A DNA stretch of 64,000 bases from Streptomyces sp. Tu 3180. GTDB lineage: Bacteria > Actinomycetota > Actinomycetes > Streptomycetales > Streptomycetaceae. Below are positions 52,094-61,239 of this stretch, piece by piece. The notes below the pieces were generated by a model that had not been told where the DNA came from, did no database searches, and saw only the letters and a list, made by a program, of their open reading frames with translations. Where the stretch lies: the NCBI RefSeq assembly GCF_009852415.1, contig NZ_WOXS01000002.1:7418001-7482000 (forward strand), given 5' to 3'. Numbering within the stretch: position 1 is the stretch's first letter; every line of letters starts with the position of its first letter. A program made the position numbers and the translations under genes.

Positions 52094-52660
52094 TCACGCC
52101 CCGTAGCCGTGCCTGCGGGACAGGGGCCCGACGTGGGCGTGGCGCCCGGGGCGGGCGGCGGCGTGGCGCTGTCCGGGGCCCGGGCCGCCGCGGGCGGCCA
52201 GGGCGTCGGCGACGGCACCCGTGGCGAAGGCGTAAACGGCCTTGTGCAGCAGGTCCACGACGAGTTCCTTGCGGGGCCAGCTCTGCGGTGGGGCGCCGAC
52301 GCCGGTCGCGTTCTCCAGGATCTGGTCGTTGGTGAGGCGGACGACGGCGAACTTGGCGGAGGCGACCGGTCCGCGCAGTCCGGCCTGGGCCATGACCGAC
52401 CGGAGCACCCCGAGGAGGGCGGCCTGGCCGTAGTGCATGCCCCAGTTGACCGGCAGCGGCTGGGAGCCAGGTCGTTCGGGCAGACCGGTCCGCCGCTGCA
52501 GGACCCGCGCGGGCACATGGGAGTCGGGCCGGCCGGTGACGGCCTGCTCGATCTTCTCGCCGAGGGTCATCACGACGCCTCCGGCGGTACCGGCGAGCAG
52601 TCCCTGCCACAGTGCGCGCTTGATCACGCCCTGGCGAGTACCCGGTAGGACCGCCTTCAC
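52094..52660 (-). CDS. Conserved membrane-associated hypothetical protein
   Basis: 188 residues from GTG 52660; GTG 52636 is an alternative. An N-terminal hydrophobic helix GLLAGTAGGVVMTLGEKIEQAVTGRPDSHVPARVLQ is followed by NWGMHYGQAALLGVLRSVM and a C-terminal segment with KAVYAFATGAVADAL. The tail after about residue 165 is His/Arg/Gly-rich. The family could not be named. Confidence 0.65.
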   Translation of the reverse strand: MKAVLPGTRQGVIKRALWQGLLAGTAGGVVMTLGEKIEQAVTGRPDSHVPARVLQRRTGLPERPGSQPLPVNWGMHYGQAALLGVLRSVMAQAGLRGPVASAKFAVVRLTNDQILENATGVGAPPQSWPRKELVVDLLHKAVYAFATGAVADALAARGGPGPGQRHAAARPGRHAHVGPLSRRHGYGA

Positions 52661-52899
52661 CCACCGGTCGCTCGGCGGTCGGCGTCCCGGTGGGCGCCGG
52701 TGGGCGGGAGGATCCCCACTGTGCCGCCAATCTCTTCCGTGTCGCCCGGGCCGGCACAGGGGCCGCGCAAAGTACCGGCGAGATCCGCAGCCGGCTGCAA
52801 CGCCATCGGAGTGGGTGGCGAGCGCAGGTGCGGGTACCCGTGGCGCGAATCACGCGAAACGGGCATTTCCGACCCCGCCCCTGATGTGCGGAGGATGCC

Positions 52900-53556
52900 A
52901 TGTCCTTGGTCGAGAAGCTGCTCGACGCCTACCCCGCCGAGACCGGGATGCCGCCCAAAATGCTGGGCGAGGCGGTCGACAAGCTGTACGAGTGCGCCGG
53001 CGTCTGCCTGACCTGCGCCGACGCGGCCGCCGCCGAGCAGGACCCGGAAAAGATCGTGATGTCCATCAAGTGCGTGCGCCTGGACAACGACTGCACCGAC
53101 CTGTGTACGGTCGCGGCCCGGATCCTGGCCCGCCAGACGGGATACGACGCGCCGACGACGATGGCGATCATCGAGACGACCCGCACCGTCCTGCGCGCGA
53201 GCGCGGACGCTGCCGAGGAGTTCAAGGGCACTCCGTACTTCGAGCTGTCCGCGAAGGAGTGCCGCGAGACGGAACAGCTGCTGGGTCGGCTGGCCGAGCA
53301 GATGGGCTCGAGCGACGCCGGCGAGGGGTACCCCGCGTCCCCGCCCAGCGCGACGACGCCTGCCGGAGCCTCCATGGGCGGCGGGGCAGAGACGTCTGGA
53401 ACGTCCGAGGCGTCCCAGGAGGTCTCCGAGGAGCAACTCCGCGAGATGAACATGGACGAGCTGCGCGACATGGCCCGCGACAAGGGCCTCAGCGGTGTTC
53501 ACGACATGCGCAAGGAAGAGCTCGTCGACGCGATCAGCGGGAAGCGCGGGTCCTAG
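52900..53556 (+). CDS. Cys-rich four-helix (DUF326-like) protein with a Rho-N-like tail
   Basis: 218 residues from ATG 52900, with GGAGG upstream. Residues 1-130 form a helical domain with regularly spaced Cys (ECAGVCLTC, SIKCVRLDNDCTDLC, SAKECRE), the pattern of DUF326-type, copper-binding-like four-helix bundles. A Ser/Gly/Thr-rich linker follows (about 133-175). The last 40 residues (LREMNMDELRDMARDKGLSGVHDMRKEELVDAI) match the Rho N-terminal/SAP-like nucleic-acid-binding helix pair. The fusion could link metal sensing or storage to nucleic acid, but this is inference. Confidence 0.82.
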   Translation: MSLVEKLLDAYPAETGMPPKMLGEAVDKLYECAGVCLTCADAAAAEQDPEKIVMSIKCVRLDNDCTDLCTVAARILARQTGYDAPTTMAIIETTRTVLRASADAAEEFKGTPYFELSAKECRETEQLLGRLAEQMGSSDAGEGYPASPPSATTPAGASMGGGAETSGTSEASQEVSEEQLREMNMDELRDMARDKGLSGVHDMRKEELVDAISGKRGS

Positions 53557-53757
53557 CGCGGCGAATCGGTGGCCAGGACGGACCGGCATGACCACGCCTT
53601 GACAGGTCAATGCCCTGCTGGAGTCCAACGCCGACCTTGGTCGTCGTGTCCGGCGCCGCCGCCTCGGGCAGGTCGGCTCCAGGACGCTGTCCCTGGCAGC
53701 TGTCCGGGAGAACGACCTGCTGACGGGCGCCCGAGCAGTTGCTCTGGACCCGCGCGC

Positions 53758-54471
53758 CTACGACGTACCGGGCGGGCCGCGCAGGACGTCCGTGGTGATG
53801 TCCGGCAATGACCTGCCGGTGCGGAGGGCCTCGGCGCGCATGAGGGCGAGGGCGTCCTCAGGGCTGATCCGCCGTCGGGCCGCCAGGGCTCCGACGGCAC
53901 GCCAGGTGTCGAACCAGTGGGCACGGACCACCTGCTCCGGCTCCCACGCCGGGGCGTCGTTCCCCGTGAGCAGCATCTCGCGGGTGGGCATGAGCGCTGC
54001 CGTCACCGCGTCGGCCACGTGGGACGCCTGCTCCAGGGCGTCCTCATCGAGAGCGCGGGGCCGTGTCGACAGCAGGTCCACCGACCCGAGGACGTAGTCG
54101 CCGAAGAACAGGGGGAGCGCGTACACCGAGCCCACTTCCGGGAGCTTCTCGCGCGCCATCGCCCCGAACAGCGGCCAGGGCGTCAGTTCCTGCCCCAGGT
54201 CGTCCACGGCCACGGGCTCGCCGGTCCGCGCGGCACTGATGCAGGGCCCCTCCAGCACCGTGAACTGGATCTCCTCCAGCAGCAGGGCGGCATCGTCCGA
54301 CGCGGCGAGCAGCTGGCGGGAGGGCGTGTCGGTGAGCAACGACAAGGTGGCACCGTCCACGCCGAGCCCCTCGCACACCGCCGCGCACACCCGCCGGGGA
54401 ACCTCCTCGCCGGGGGTGCCCGCCGCGGCTTCCGCGACCAGCCGCACCGCCTTCGTCGCCCCGGCCGTCAT
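53758..54471 (-). CDS. GAF-ANTAR regulatory protein
   Basis: 237 residues from ATG 54471. Residues 15-150 form a GAF domain (GATLSLLTDTPSRQLLAASDD, LEGPCISAARTGEPVAVDDL, ALPLFFGDYVLGSVDLLS). The C-terminal ANTAR-type helices follow (RAVGALAARRRISPEDALALMRAEALRTGRSLPDITTDVL). ANTAR proteins bind RNA and act as antiterminators. No associated sensor kinase is visible. Confidence 0.9.
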   Translation of the reverse strand: MTAGATKAVRLVAEAAAGTPGEEVPRRVCAAVCEGLGVDGATLSLLTDTPSRQLLAASDDAALLLEEIQFTVLEGPCISAARTGEPVAVDDLGQELTPWPLFGAMAREKLPEVGSVYALPLFFGDYVLGSVDLLSTRPRALDEDALEQASHVADAVTAALMPTREMLLTGNDAPAWEPEQVVRAHWFDTWRAVGALAARRRISPEDALALMRAEALRTGRSLPDITTDVLRGPPGTS

Positions 54472-54840
54472 CCGGCCCTCCGCAGCCCTGACGCATGTGC
54501 CCCGATGCCGACCGTCACGTGTCTCCCTGTGTCATCCGAGCGGACGGCCACCGCCGACTCACCGCCCCTGTGCCCGCGGCGGACGCCGATCCGCGCATGT
54601 CGGGTGCCCTGTGTCGCCGCGTGCAAGCCACGCACGGCACATGAGACCCGGTCGACTCGGGGAGGGCAAGCGGCGGGGCCGCCGCTCCCACGGCTGCCGC
54701 AGCCGCAGCAGATGCGGGGGAAACAAACGAGCTCGCCAGCTGGTGGTGCCCAAAAGAGGCAGTTGAACGACTCGCCTGCTCCCCTGCCCCTGACACCCCG
54801 GCACGACCGGACCTCCGGGATCTCCCGGACGAGTCTCCCG
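54472..54840. other. Gene-free stretch in a decay zone
   Basis: 369 bp with no credible ORF. It leads into relics of an Excalibur domain, an FAH-type hydrolase and an SDR. Confidence 0.5.
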
Positions 54841-54945
54841 CTGGTGTTCCCGATGCGGACTGCTCAGGTCGCTGCTGGGGCGGCTCCCGACGACCCGGAC
54901 CGCCTTGACGGGGACGGTGACGTCATGGGCTGCGAGGCCAAGTGA
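54841..54945 (+). pseudogene. Excalibur-type domain remnant
   Basis: The reading VFPMRTAQVAAGAAP then PDRLDGDGDVMGCEAK resembles the Excalibur calcium-binding pattern (Cys, AAGAAP, LDxDGDGxxCE). The first Cys of the pair and the tyrosine region are missing and no signal peptide or domain partner precedes it. An ATG at 54853 would give only a 30-residue product. Confidence 0.35.
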
Positions 54946-55263
54946 TCCACCCTGTATTCCACCACTCCGCTGGCAGACGGCCAGCCCCGCCCGCGGTCGG
55001 TGCCGCGGCCTTGGCCTCGCCGGCCGGGACGTGACGGCTCCGCGGGCCCCGCTGCTCGGAGCCTGTGCCGATTGTGGCTGACGTCGCGTCGCTGCTGTGA
55101 CGTGCCTGTCGGGTGCCATGCCTTGACGGCGTTGCCCGGCGGCGGCCGGCCGGTTCTACCCGGGTGTCGTGGGCGTGAGGTTCTCCACCGGGCGCGTTCC
55201 TGCACGTTGGCGCGGAGGGCGGTCTGGTGGCTGCCGGGGTGCGGGCCATGGCGGTCTCATGTC

Positions 55264-55658
55264 CGGGCGCACCCAGGCGTCCCGGGAGGCGTAGGCGACC
55301 ATCTCCTCGAACGTCCAGGAGACGTTGGCGAGGGTGTCCCGTCCGATCAGCTTGCCGTTGAGCGTGACTGTCATCTCCAGGTCGAGGAAGCCGTCCGCGT
55401 CCCGCCGGTCCTCCACCTCGTCGGCGGTGACCAGGTACGGGCCCAGCGTGTGGGCGAAGCCTTGCCCTCGGAGAAGCCCAGCCCGAGGTTCTTCTCCGGT
55501 TTGTGCAGGTCCCGCGCCGACCAGTCGTTGAACACCAGGTAGCCCACGATGTGCTCGCGGGCCTCCTCCGGGGTGAGGTCACGCCCGCTCCGGCCGATCA
55601 CCGCGCCGGCCTCCAGCTCGAAGTCGAGCACCGAACAGCCCGCCGGAACGGGCACCGG
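55264..55658 (-). pseudogene. Fumarylacetoacetate-hydrolase-family gene, truncated and frameshifted
   Basis: The first part reads PAGCSVLDFELEAGAVIG, then VGYLVFNDWSARDLHKPEKNLGLGFSEGKA, matching FAH enzymes (2,4-diketo-acid hydrolase type). At about 55459 one base is missing; in the next frame the sequence continues FAHTLGPYLVTADEVE, then LNGKLIGRDTLANVSWTFEEMVAYASRD. Both the N-terminal region of about 100 residues and the C-terminal catalytic end are lost: the 5' end abuts the SDR remnant, and after WVRP near 55264 similarity ends. Confidence 0.85.
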
Positions 55659-55664
55659 CCGCCC

Positions 55665-56292
55665 GGGTCTCCGAGGCGGGAGGCGCGGCGCGGACCGCGG
55701 TGTGCGACGTGTCCGACCCCGAGTCGGTGCGCACGCCGGCCGCAGGGCTCGCCGACGAGGACGTCTCGTTGCTCGTCAACAACGCCGGAGTGGCAGGGCC
55801 GGTGAAACCCCTCGTCGGCATCGAGCCGGGGGAGTGGGACGACGTGTTCGCCGCCAACGTGCGCGGCGTCTGCCTGATGTGCCGTGCCTTCCTCCCGCCC
55901 ATGATCGCAGCCGGGCGCGGTGACGTCGTCAACGTCGCCTCCGTCAGCGGCAAACGCCCCCTGCTCAACCGCACCCCCTGCACCGCGTCCAAGATGGCCC
56001 TGCTCGGCCTGACCCGGACGCTCGCCGGGGAGGTCGGCCCGCGGGGCGTCGCGGTCAACTCCCTGTCGCCCGGGCCGGTACGCGGTCCCCGCATGGACCG
56101 CAACTCCCGGCTGACGGCCGAGCTGACCGGCTGCACCGTCCAGGAGGCCGAGCGCGACTTCGCCTCCCGGGCGGCTCTGGGCCGGCTCGTCGAAGGGACC
56201 GAGGTGGCGCGGGCCCTTGTGGCGATGCTCGGCATGCCCGGCCTGTGCGGGGCGGACATCGACCGTCAGCGGGAATGATCGCCCCGGCGTAG
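55665..56292 (+). pseudogene. SDR oxidoreductase gene, 5'-truncated and frameshifted near the 3' end
   Basis: It starts in the middle of a short-chain dehydrogenase: SEAGGAARTAVCDVSDPESV, then LLVNNAGVAGPVKPL, the catalytic Ser in NVASVSGKR and a degraded Tyr-x3-Lys site (TPCTASKMALLG: Cys at the Tyr position). The Gly-rich cofactor motif is absent. Near 56262 one T seems lost: adding it gives ADIDLSAGMIAPA and a stop at 56292, the normal family ending. As read, it ends as ADIDRQRE at 56278. Confidence 0.85.
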
Positions 56293-56571
56293 CAATACGG
56301 GAGCCGCACGGCGACGAGGAAGACGGCGGCGAGGCGGGCGGCCCGGAAAGGGAGCCGTTCGCCTCACCGCCGTGTCGTCGACGACAGGTCCGTCACGCTG
56401 TGATCGTCGCGCCCCAGGGATTCGGCCGGCCCGGCACGCATTCACCGTGTTCGGGGCCGACGAAGCGGCGGACGCTCACCTCGCGGCGCCGGAAGGCTGG
56501 GATGGGCGCAGCGGTTCGTCCCGGTGCTCCGGCACGAACCGCTGCTTTGCTCTTCGACCGTTCGTGAAACG

Positions 56572-57888
56572 TCACTTGGTGGTGCGGTCTGCTCCCCGGC
56601 GCTGCCACGGGCGGACGAGCAGGACGAGCATGGCGGCAGAGCAGAGGAACCCGATGCACATGATGACCGCCATGGGGGTGGGACTGCTTTCGCCGAAGGC
56701 GCCGACCAGAGGGGACACCAGACCGCCGAGGAGGAACTGTCCGCCGCCGAGCATGGCGGAGGCGCCGCCTGCGGCACGCGCGGCCACGGTCTGGCCCAGC
56801 GTGTAGGTCGTGGTGATCGTGAGACCGGTCCCGAACATGGCGAGGAAGAGGCAGCCCCACGTGGTGATGAGGCTGCCACCAGTGGTGAGGTCGATGGCGG
56901 CCTGGGCGAGGGTACCGACGACGGCCAGACCCACCCCCGCGCTGAGCAACGTGGTCAGGGGCAGACGGCGGGACAGCGCGCCGACCAGTCCGGAGGCGAC
57001 GAGCATGCCCAGGGCGTTGACCGCGAAGATCAGGCTGTAGCCCGTGGCTGAGGCGCCGTAGATGTCCTGAAAGACGAAGGGCGAGCCGGCGATGTAGGCG
57101 AACAGCGCTGCTGAGGCGCAGGACAGGACGAGAACGTATCCCATGAAGGCGCGCTGCCGGGTCAGCCGCCCCATGGCGCGAAACGCGGCAGGAAGGCCGC
57201 CGCGTTGTCGCCGCTCGGCCGGCAGTGACTCGGGCACCCAGCGCCACACGGCCAGCACGAGCATCAGGCCGAAGCCGGCGAGGACCAAGAAGACGGCGCG
57301 CCAGGAGGCGCCGGTGGCGATCAGGCCACCGATCACCGGTGCGGCGACCGGCGCGACGCCGAGGATCATCGACAGAACGGAGAAGTGCCGGGCGACGTCG
57401 GCGCCGCGGTACAAGTCGGTGAGGACGGCGCGGGAGATCACCATGCCGGCCGCACCGGCCGTGCCCTCCAGGAGACGGGCGGCGGTCAGTACCCCGGCGT
57501 TCGGGGCGGCGGCGCAGGCCAGCGAGAAGACGGTGAACAGCGCGCTGCCGCCCAGCAGCAGGCGGCGCCGGCCGTGGCCGTCGCTGAGCGGGCCGATCAG
57601 CAGCTGACCTATGACCAGCCCCAGAAGGAACGCGGTCATGGACAACTGGATCCCGGCACTGGTGGCGCCCAGTGCCCTGGTCATCTCCGGGAAGGCGGGC
57701 ACGTACATGTCCGTGGCCAGCGGGGCGACCGCGGTCAGTGAGGCCAACACGGTGATCAGCAGTCCGGTGCGGCGGGGCGCCGCGGGAGGCGCCTGCGCGG
57801 TCGATGGCTGGGTGATGGATGTGGAGGAAGGCGAAGTCAAGGGGTGTGACCTGGCTCTTTCGACAGGAAGCGTACTGCCGACGGGCAA
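56572..57888 (-). CDS. MFS efflux transporter, Bcr/CflA-like (DHA1) family
   Basis: 438 residues from TTG 57888, with GAGGAGG four bases upstream. About 12 helices after a 35-residue polar N-terminus. Family motifs: LATDMYVPAFPEMTRALG, the A-motif GPLSDGHGRRRLLLGG and RLLEGTAGAAGMVISRAVLTDLY. It is a likely drug or small-molecule exporter. A divergent MarR regulator begins 75 bp away, the usual pairing. Confidence 0.9.
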   Translation of the reverse strand: MPVGSTLPVERARSHPLTSPSSTSITQPSTAQAPPAAPRRTGLLITVLASLTAVAPLATDMYVPAFPEMTRALGATSAGIQLSMTAFLLGLVIGQLLIGPLSDGHGRRRLLLGGSALFTVFSLACAAAPNAGVLTAARLLEGTAGAAGMVISRAVLTDLYRGADVARHFSVLSMILGVAPVAAPVIGGLIATGASWRAVFLVLAGFGLMLVLAVWRWVPESLPAERRQRGGLPAAFRAMGRLTRQRAFMGYVLVLSCASAALFAYIAGSPFVFQDIYGASATGYSLIFAVNALGMLVASGLVGALSRRLPLTTLLSAGVGLAVVGTLAQAAIDLTTGGSLITTWGCLFLAMFGTGLTITTTYTLGQTVAARAAGGASAMLGGGQFLLGGLVSPLVGAFGESSPTPMAVIMCIGFLCSAAMLVLLVRPWQRRGADRTTK

Positions 57889-57963
57889 CCGGCCTCCTCG
57901 CCGGAGCGGACGGCAGTGGCGTATGCCATGAGTCGCCTGAGAGGGGACTAGGATGGATGCGCA

Positions 57964-58494
57964 ATGGATAGTCTACATGTTGACGAGTTGCCGGAGCCGT
58001 CCTCGCTGTCCGCGTACGACAGCGGCGTTGCCGACGCCTGGCAGCGGGCCCGGCCCGAGCTGGACACCAGCCCCATGGACGTCTTCGGGCGGCTGAGACA
58101 CCTGCACGCCCTGCATGACCTCGCCATGGAGAAGGCCTACGAAGGAGCTCCCCTCAGCCCGGCCGAAACCGAGGTGCTGGTCCTTCTTCGGCACGCCAGG
58201 CAGCCGCGCGTCGCCGGGCAGCTCGCCCGTCAGCGCGGTTGCTCCCGGGCCGCGATCAGCAGGATCGTGATCAAGCTCGACCAGCGCGGCCTCATCACCC
58301 GGGATCCGAACCCTGCGGACCGCCGTGCCGCCCTCATCCGCATCACCCCGGACGGTGCCGCCCTGGTGGACGCGGTCTTCCCGGGCCAGCTCTCGCTCGA
58401 AGCCGAACTGCTGGCCGGGCTGGACCCCCAGCGTCGACAGGCCGTCGTGGAAGCCCTGGACCTCCTGATCCGTACCCTCGCTGCAGGACGGTGA
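57964..58494 (+). CDS. MarR-family transcriptional regulator
   Basis: 176 residues from ATG 57964. Winged helix with LSPAETEVLVLLRHARQPRVAGQLARQRGCSRAAISRIVIKLDQRGLITRDPNPADRRAALIRITPDG in the centre, and a C-terminal dimer helix. An N-terminal extension of about 45 residues precedes the HTH. It probably represses the divergent Bcr/CflA-type exporter. Confidence 0.92.
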   Translation: MDSLHVDELPEPSSLSAYDSGVADAWQRARPELDTSPMDVFGRLRHLHALHDLAMEKAYEGAPLSPAETEVLVLLRHARQPRVAGQLARQRGCSRAAISRIVIKLDQRGLITRDPNPADRRAALIRITPDGAALVDAVFPGQLSLEAELLAGLDPQRRQAVVEALDLLIRTLAAGR

Positions 58495-58570
58495 CGGTGC
58501 TCGCTCCTGGCGCGGCGGACCGACCAGCTGCGCGAGGACCTGCGTCGCGCTCAGCGGCCGCCCACGCAAC

Positions 58571-58600
58571 ACGCTCGGCTGGGAGATCCCAGCCGAGCGT
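58571..58600. terminator. Bidirectional hairpin terminator
   Basis: Perfect 13-bp stem (58571-58583 with 58588-58600) and 4-nt loop, between the MarR gene and the convergent AAHS transporter. Confidence 0.8.
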
Positions 58601-58698
58601 CTGCATGAACCGCTCGCGGCCTGATCAACACGAGCGTATGGTGCGACGACCCCTGGTGAGTCCGTCGACGCTGGAAGGTCCTTTCCGTCTTCCTGCGG

Positions 58699-60012
58699 TC
58701 AGACCTTCGCGGTCGTGCGCGTCTTGAGGGTGAGGGCGGCCAGGCTCATCATGAGCGCGCCGAAGAGCGCGGCGCAGGCGTACATGGTGAAGCCGATGTC
58801 GGCGTTGCCCGCCGCGAGGAGGGCGCCGCCGATCCACGGGCCGAAGATGGCGCCGAAGCGGCCCATGCCGGAGACCCAGCCGAGGGCGGTGGGACGGTCC
58901 TCGTCGTTGTGGTGCGTGCCGACCGTCGCGTAGACCATGGTCTGGCCGGAGAAGAGCAGCAGTCCGGCGAAGAAGACCACCGCGTACAGGACGCCGACCG
59001 ACATCTTGACGCCCATGAGGTAGACGAAGACGGAGGTCAGGAGGAACCAGGCGATGACGACCTTGCGCGGGCCGATGCGGTCGGCGGTGCGGCCGGCGAT
59101 GAGCATGCCGCAGATGCCGCCGACGTTCAGGAACGTCGAGAAGAGCAGCGAGTCGCCGGTGTCGTAACCGAGCTCGACCATGATCTTCGGCAGCCACTGG
59201 CCGACTCCGTAGACCAGGAGCAGACCCGCGAAGGAGGTCAGCCAGAAGCACAGAGTGGTGGACCACTGGCCGTGCCGGAAGAGGTTCTTCAGCGCGTCCA
59301 GCTTGTCCCCGCGGTGCGCCTTCGGCTCGGCCAGTTCGGTGCCGTAGGCGGCGGCGAGCAGCTCGGCGTCGGCGCGGCGGCCGCGGGTGAGCAGGTTGGT
59401 GGGCGACTCGGGCAGCAGCTTGAAGGCGACCGGGAGCAGGATCAGGGCGGGCATCGCGGAGGCGATGAAGGCCGTTCGCCAGCCGTGGTCGTCGACCAGC
59501 CAGAGCGCGATCAGCGGGGCCAGGGCGCCGCCGGTCTGGTGGGCGGTCATGATGATGCCGGTGGCGAGGGCGCGGCGGCCGCGCGAGGTGAACTCCATGC
59601 CGTACGAGATCGCGATCGGCAGCAGCGCGCCGAGGCCGAAGCCGCACACGAAGCGGAAGAAGCCGAACTGGCCCGAGGACTGGGACCAGCCGGTGCCCAG
59701 CGTGGCGAGGGTGAAGATCACGACGCTGGCGAAGACGGTGACGCGGCGGCCGATCCAGTTCGAGGCCATGCCGGACAGGATCGTGCCGATCAGCATGCCG
59801 AAGTTGGCGTAACTGCCGATCGTGCCGGCGAGGTCGGGGGTGAGGCCGAGGCTGTGGCCGCCGAGCATCTTCGGGAGCACGGAGCCGTAGATGAACGTGT
59901 CGATGCCGTCGAGGAGGACGAGTGCCCAGCACAGGGCGATGACGGCGGTGCGGCTGCGGCGGGCCGTCGTCCCGGTCGCCGGGGCGAGCGGGGAGGTGGC
60001 GGAGGAGGACAT
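58699..60012 (-). CDS. MFS aromatic-acid:proton symporter, AAHS family
   Basis: 437 residues, 12 helices. The family motif in the first helix is LVLLDGIDTFIYGSVLPKML (Asp pair needed by benzoate/protocatechuate carriers). GMASNWIGRRVTVFAS follows helix 2, ISYGMEFTSRGRRALATGIIM is central and FGPWIGGALLAAGN is near the end. It is the importer of the aromatic substrate for the adjacent extradiol/Gal operon. A 273-bp gap with its own promoter separates it from the dioxygenase gene. Confidence 0.92.
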   Translation of the reverse strand: MSSSATSPLAPATGTTARRSRTAVIALCWALVLLDGIDTFIYGSVLPKMLGGHSLGLTPDLAGTIGSYANFGMLIGTILSGMASNWIGRRVTVFASVVIFTLATLGTGWSQSSGQFGFFRFVCGFGLGALLPIAISYGMEFTSRGRRALATGIIMTAHQTGGALAPLIALWLVDDHGWRTAFIASAMPALILLPVAFKLLPESPTNLLTRGRRADAELLAAAYGTELAEPKAHRGDKLDALKNLFRHGQWSTTLCFWLTSFAGLLLVYGVGQWLPKIMVELGYDTGDSLLFSTFLNVGGICGMLIAGRTADRIGPRKVVIAWFLLTSVFVYLMGVKMSVGVLYAVVFFAGLLLFSGQTMVYATVGTHHNDEDRPTALGWVSGMGRFGAIFGPWIGGALLAAGNADIGFTMYACAALFGALMMSLAALTLKTRTTAKV

Positions 60013-60206
60013 CGTTGTTTCCTCTCGTGCGGGACGTCAGGACGGGGCCTTGGTCCCTGGCTGCAAGGGCGGTGGGGCCGGTGCGGCTCGCGCGGCCGGT
60101 GGGGAGGACGGGCGGAGCATGCCCCCGAGCTGTGGACTTCGCGTGGGGAGTCTCAAGCTCGCTGTGGCGTAGACGTTAAGAAGCCATAGCCATTACGTCA
60201 ACACTT

Positions 60207-60216
60207 TTGTTAACAA
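60207..60216. promoter_or_regulatory. Palindrome TTGTTAACAA in the AAHS transporter promoter
   Basis: Perfect 10-bp palindrome in a markedly AT-rich island (60176-60232) upstream of the transporter start. FCD-type GntR regulators often bind TTGT-ACAA-like sites, and a GntR gene closes the window. Confidence 0.55.
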
Positions 60217-60231
60217 TCTAAGCAACGATTT

Positions 60232-60268
60232 GGCCCCGGGGTACGGGTGGTAGCCGTTCCCCGGGGCC
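60232..60268 (-). terminator. Hairpin downstream of the dioxygenase operon
   Basis: 10-bp perfect stem (60232-60241 with 60259-60268) and 17-nt loop, 18 bp after the dioxygenase stop. Confidence 0.65.
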
Positions 60269-60285
60269 TGGAAGGACGGATCACA

Positions 60286-61239
60286 TCAGGGCTGCACGGG
60301 CGGCGTGCCGTGCGTGTGGAAGGACTCGATGGTCTTCAGGCCCCATGCCTGGCCCTTCTTGCGCTCCTCCTCGGTCCAGGTGATGAGTGGCCAGTCGGGG
60401 GCGAGGACGAGGCGGGTGAGCGGGTTGCAGAGTTCGATGCGGTTGCCGCCGGGTTCGTAGACGTAGAGGAAGAACGTCTGCTGGATGGCGTGCTTGTGCG
60501 GTCCCGTCTCGATGAAGACGCCGGTGTCGATGGCGAGGTCGGCGGCGCGCAGGATGTCCTCGCGGGTGTCGGTGGCGAAGGCGATGTGGTGCAGCCGCCC
60601 GGCCGAGCCGGTCCAGTCCGAGGTGTAGACGACGTCGTACGACTTGTCGGTGTACGTCAGCCAACGTGCCGCGATCTTCCCGGAGTCGAGCCGGATCTGC
60701 TCGGTGGGACGGGCGCCGAGGAGCTGCTCCTGCCACTCGGCGTTGGCGAGGACATCGGCGGCGAGGAAGTTGACGTGGTCCAGGCGGCGGACGCCGACGC
60801 CGCGGTTGGGTTTGGCCTGCGGCTGGTTCTTCAGCGCGGGCCGCAGCTCCCCTGGGGCCTGGTAGTACTCGCTCTCCCAGTACAGGGCGTGCTCGTGGCC
60901 GTCCGGGTCGGTGGTGACGTACAGCCGGCCGAGACCGGGCTCGTCCTCGGTCCACTTGCCCGTGCCGCCCGCCGCCTCGATGGCCTGCACCCGGCGCCCG
61001 AGCGCCTCCTCGCTGGAGGTGCGCAGGGCGAGGCGGCCGAGGCCGGGCTGGTCGCGGGCGGTGAGGACGAGGCTGTGGTGCTCGTAGTCGTCGAAGGTGC
61101 GCAGGTAGACGGTGTCGCCGTCCTGCCCGTTGACGGTCAGGCCCAGGAAGTCGGTGAAGAAGGCGACGGAGGCGTCCAGGTCCGGGGTGAACAGCTGGGC
61201 GTGGCCGATGTGGGCGATGTCGCCGAGAGGCGGGGTCAT
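60286..61239 (-). CDS. Type I (VOC-fold) extradiol ring-cleavage dioxygenase
   Basis: 317 residues, the normal length for two-domain catechol 2,3-dioxygenases. The three iron ligands can be placed: His in LDHVNFLAADV, His in LHHIAFATDT and Glu in NRIELCNP. The second-shell His and Tyr are probably in HKHAIQQTFFLYVYEPGG. It cuts a catecholic ring next to one hydroxyl. Its stop overlaps the start of GalD by four bases, so the product is expected to feed the oxalomesaconate enzymes. Confidence 0.92.
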   Translation of the reverse strand: MTPPLGDIAHIGHAQLFTPDLDASVAFFTDFLGLTVNGQDGDTVYLRTFDDYEHHSLVLTARDQPGLGRLALRTSSEEALGRRVQAIEAAGGTGKWTEDEPGLGRLYVTTDPDGHEHALYWESEYYQAPGELRPALKNQPQAKPNRGVGVRRLDHVNFLAADVLANAEWQEQLLGARPTEQIRLDSGKIAARWLTYTDKSYDVVYTSDWTGSAGRLHHIAFATDTREDILRAADLAIDTGVFIETGPHKHAIQQTFFLYVYEPGGNRIELCNPLTRLVLAPDWPLITWTEEERKKGQAWGLKTIESFHTHGTPPVQP

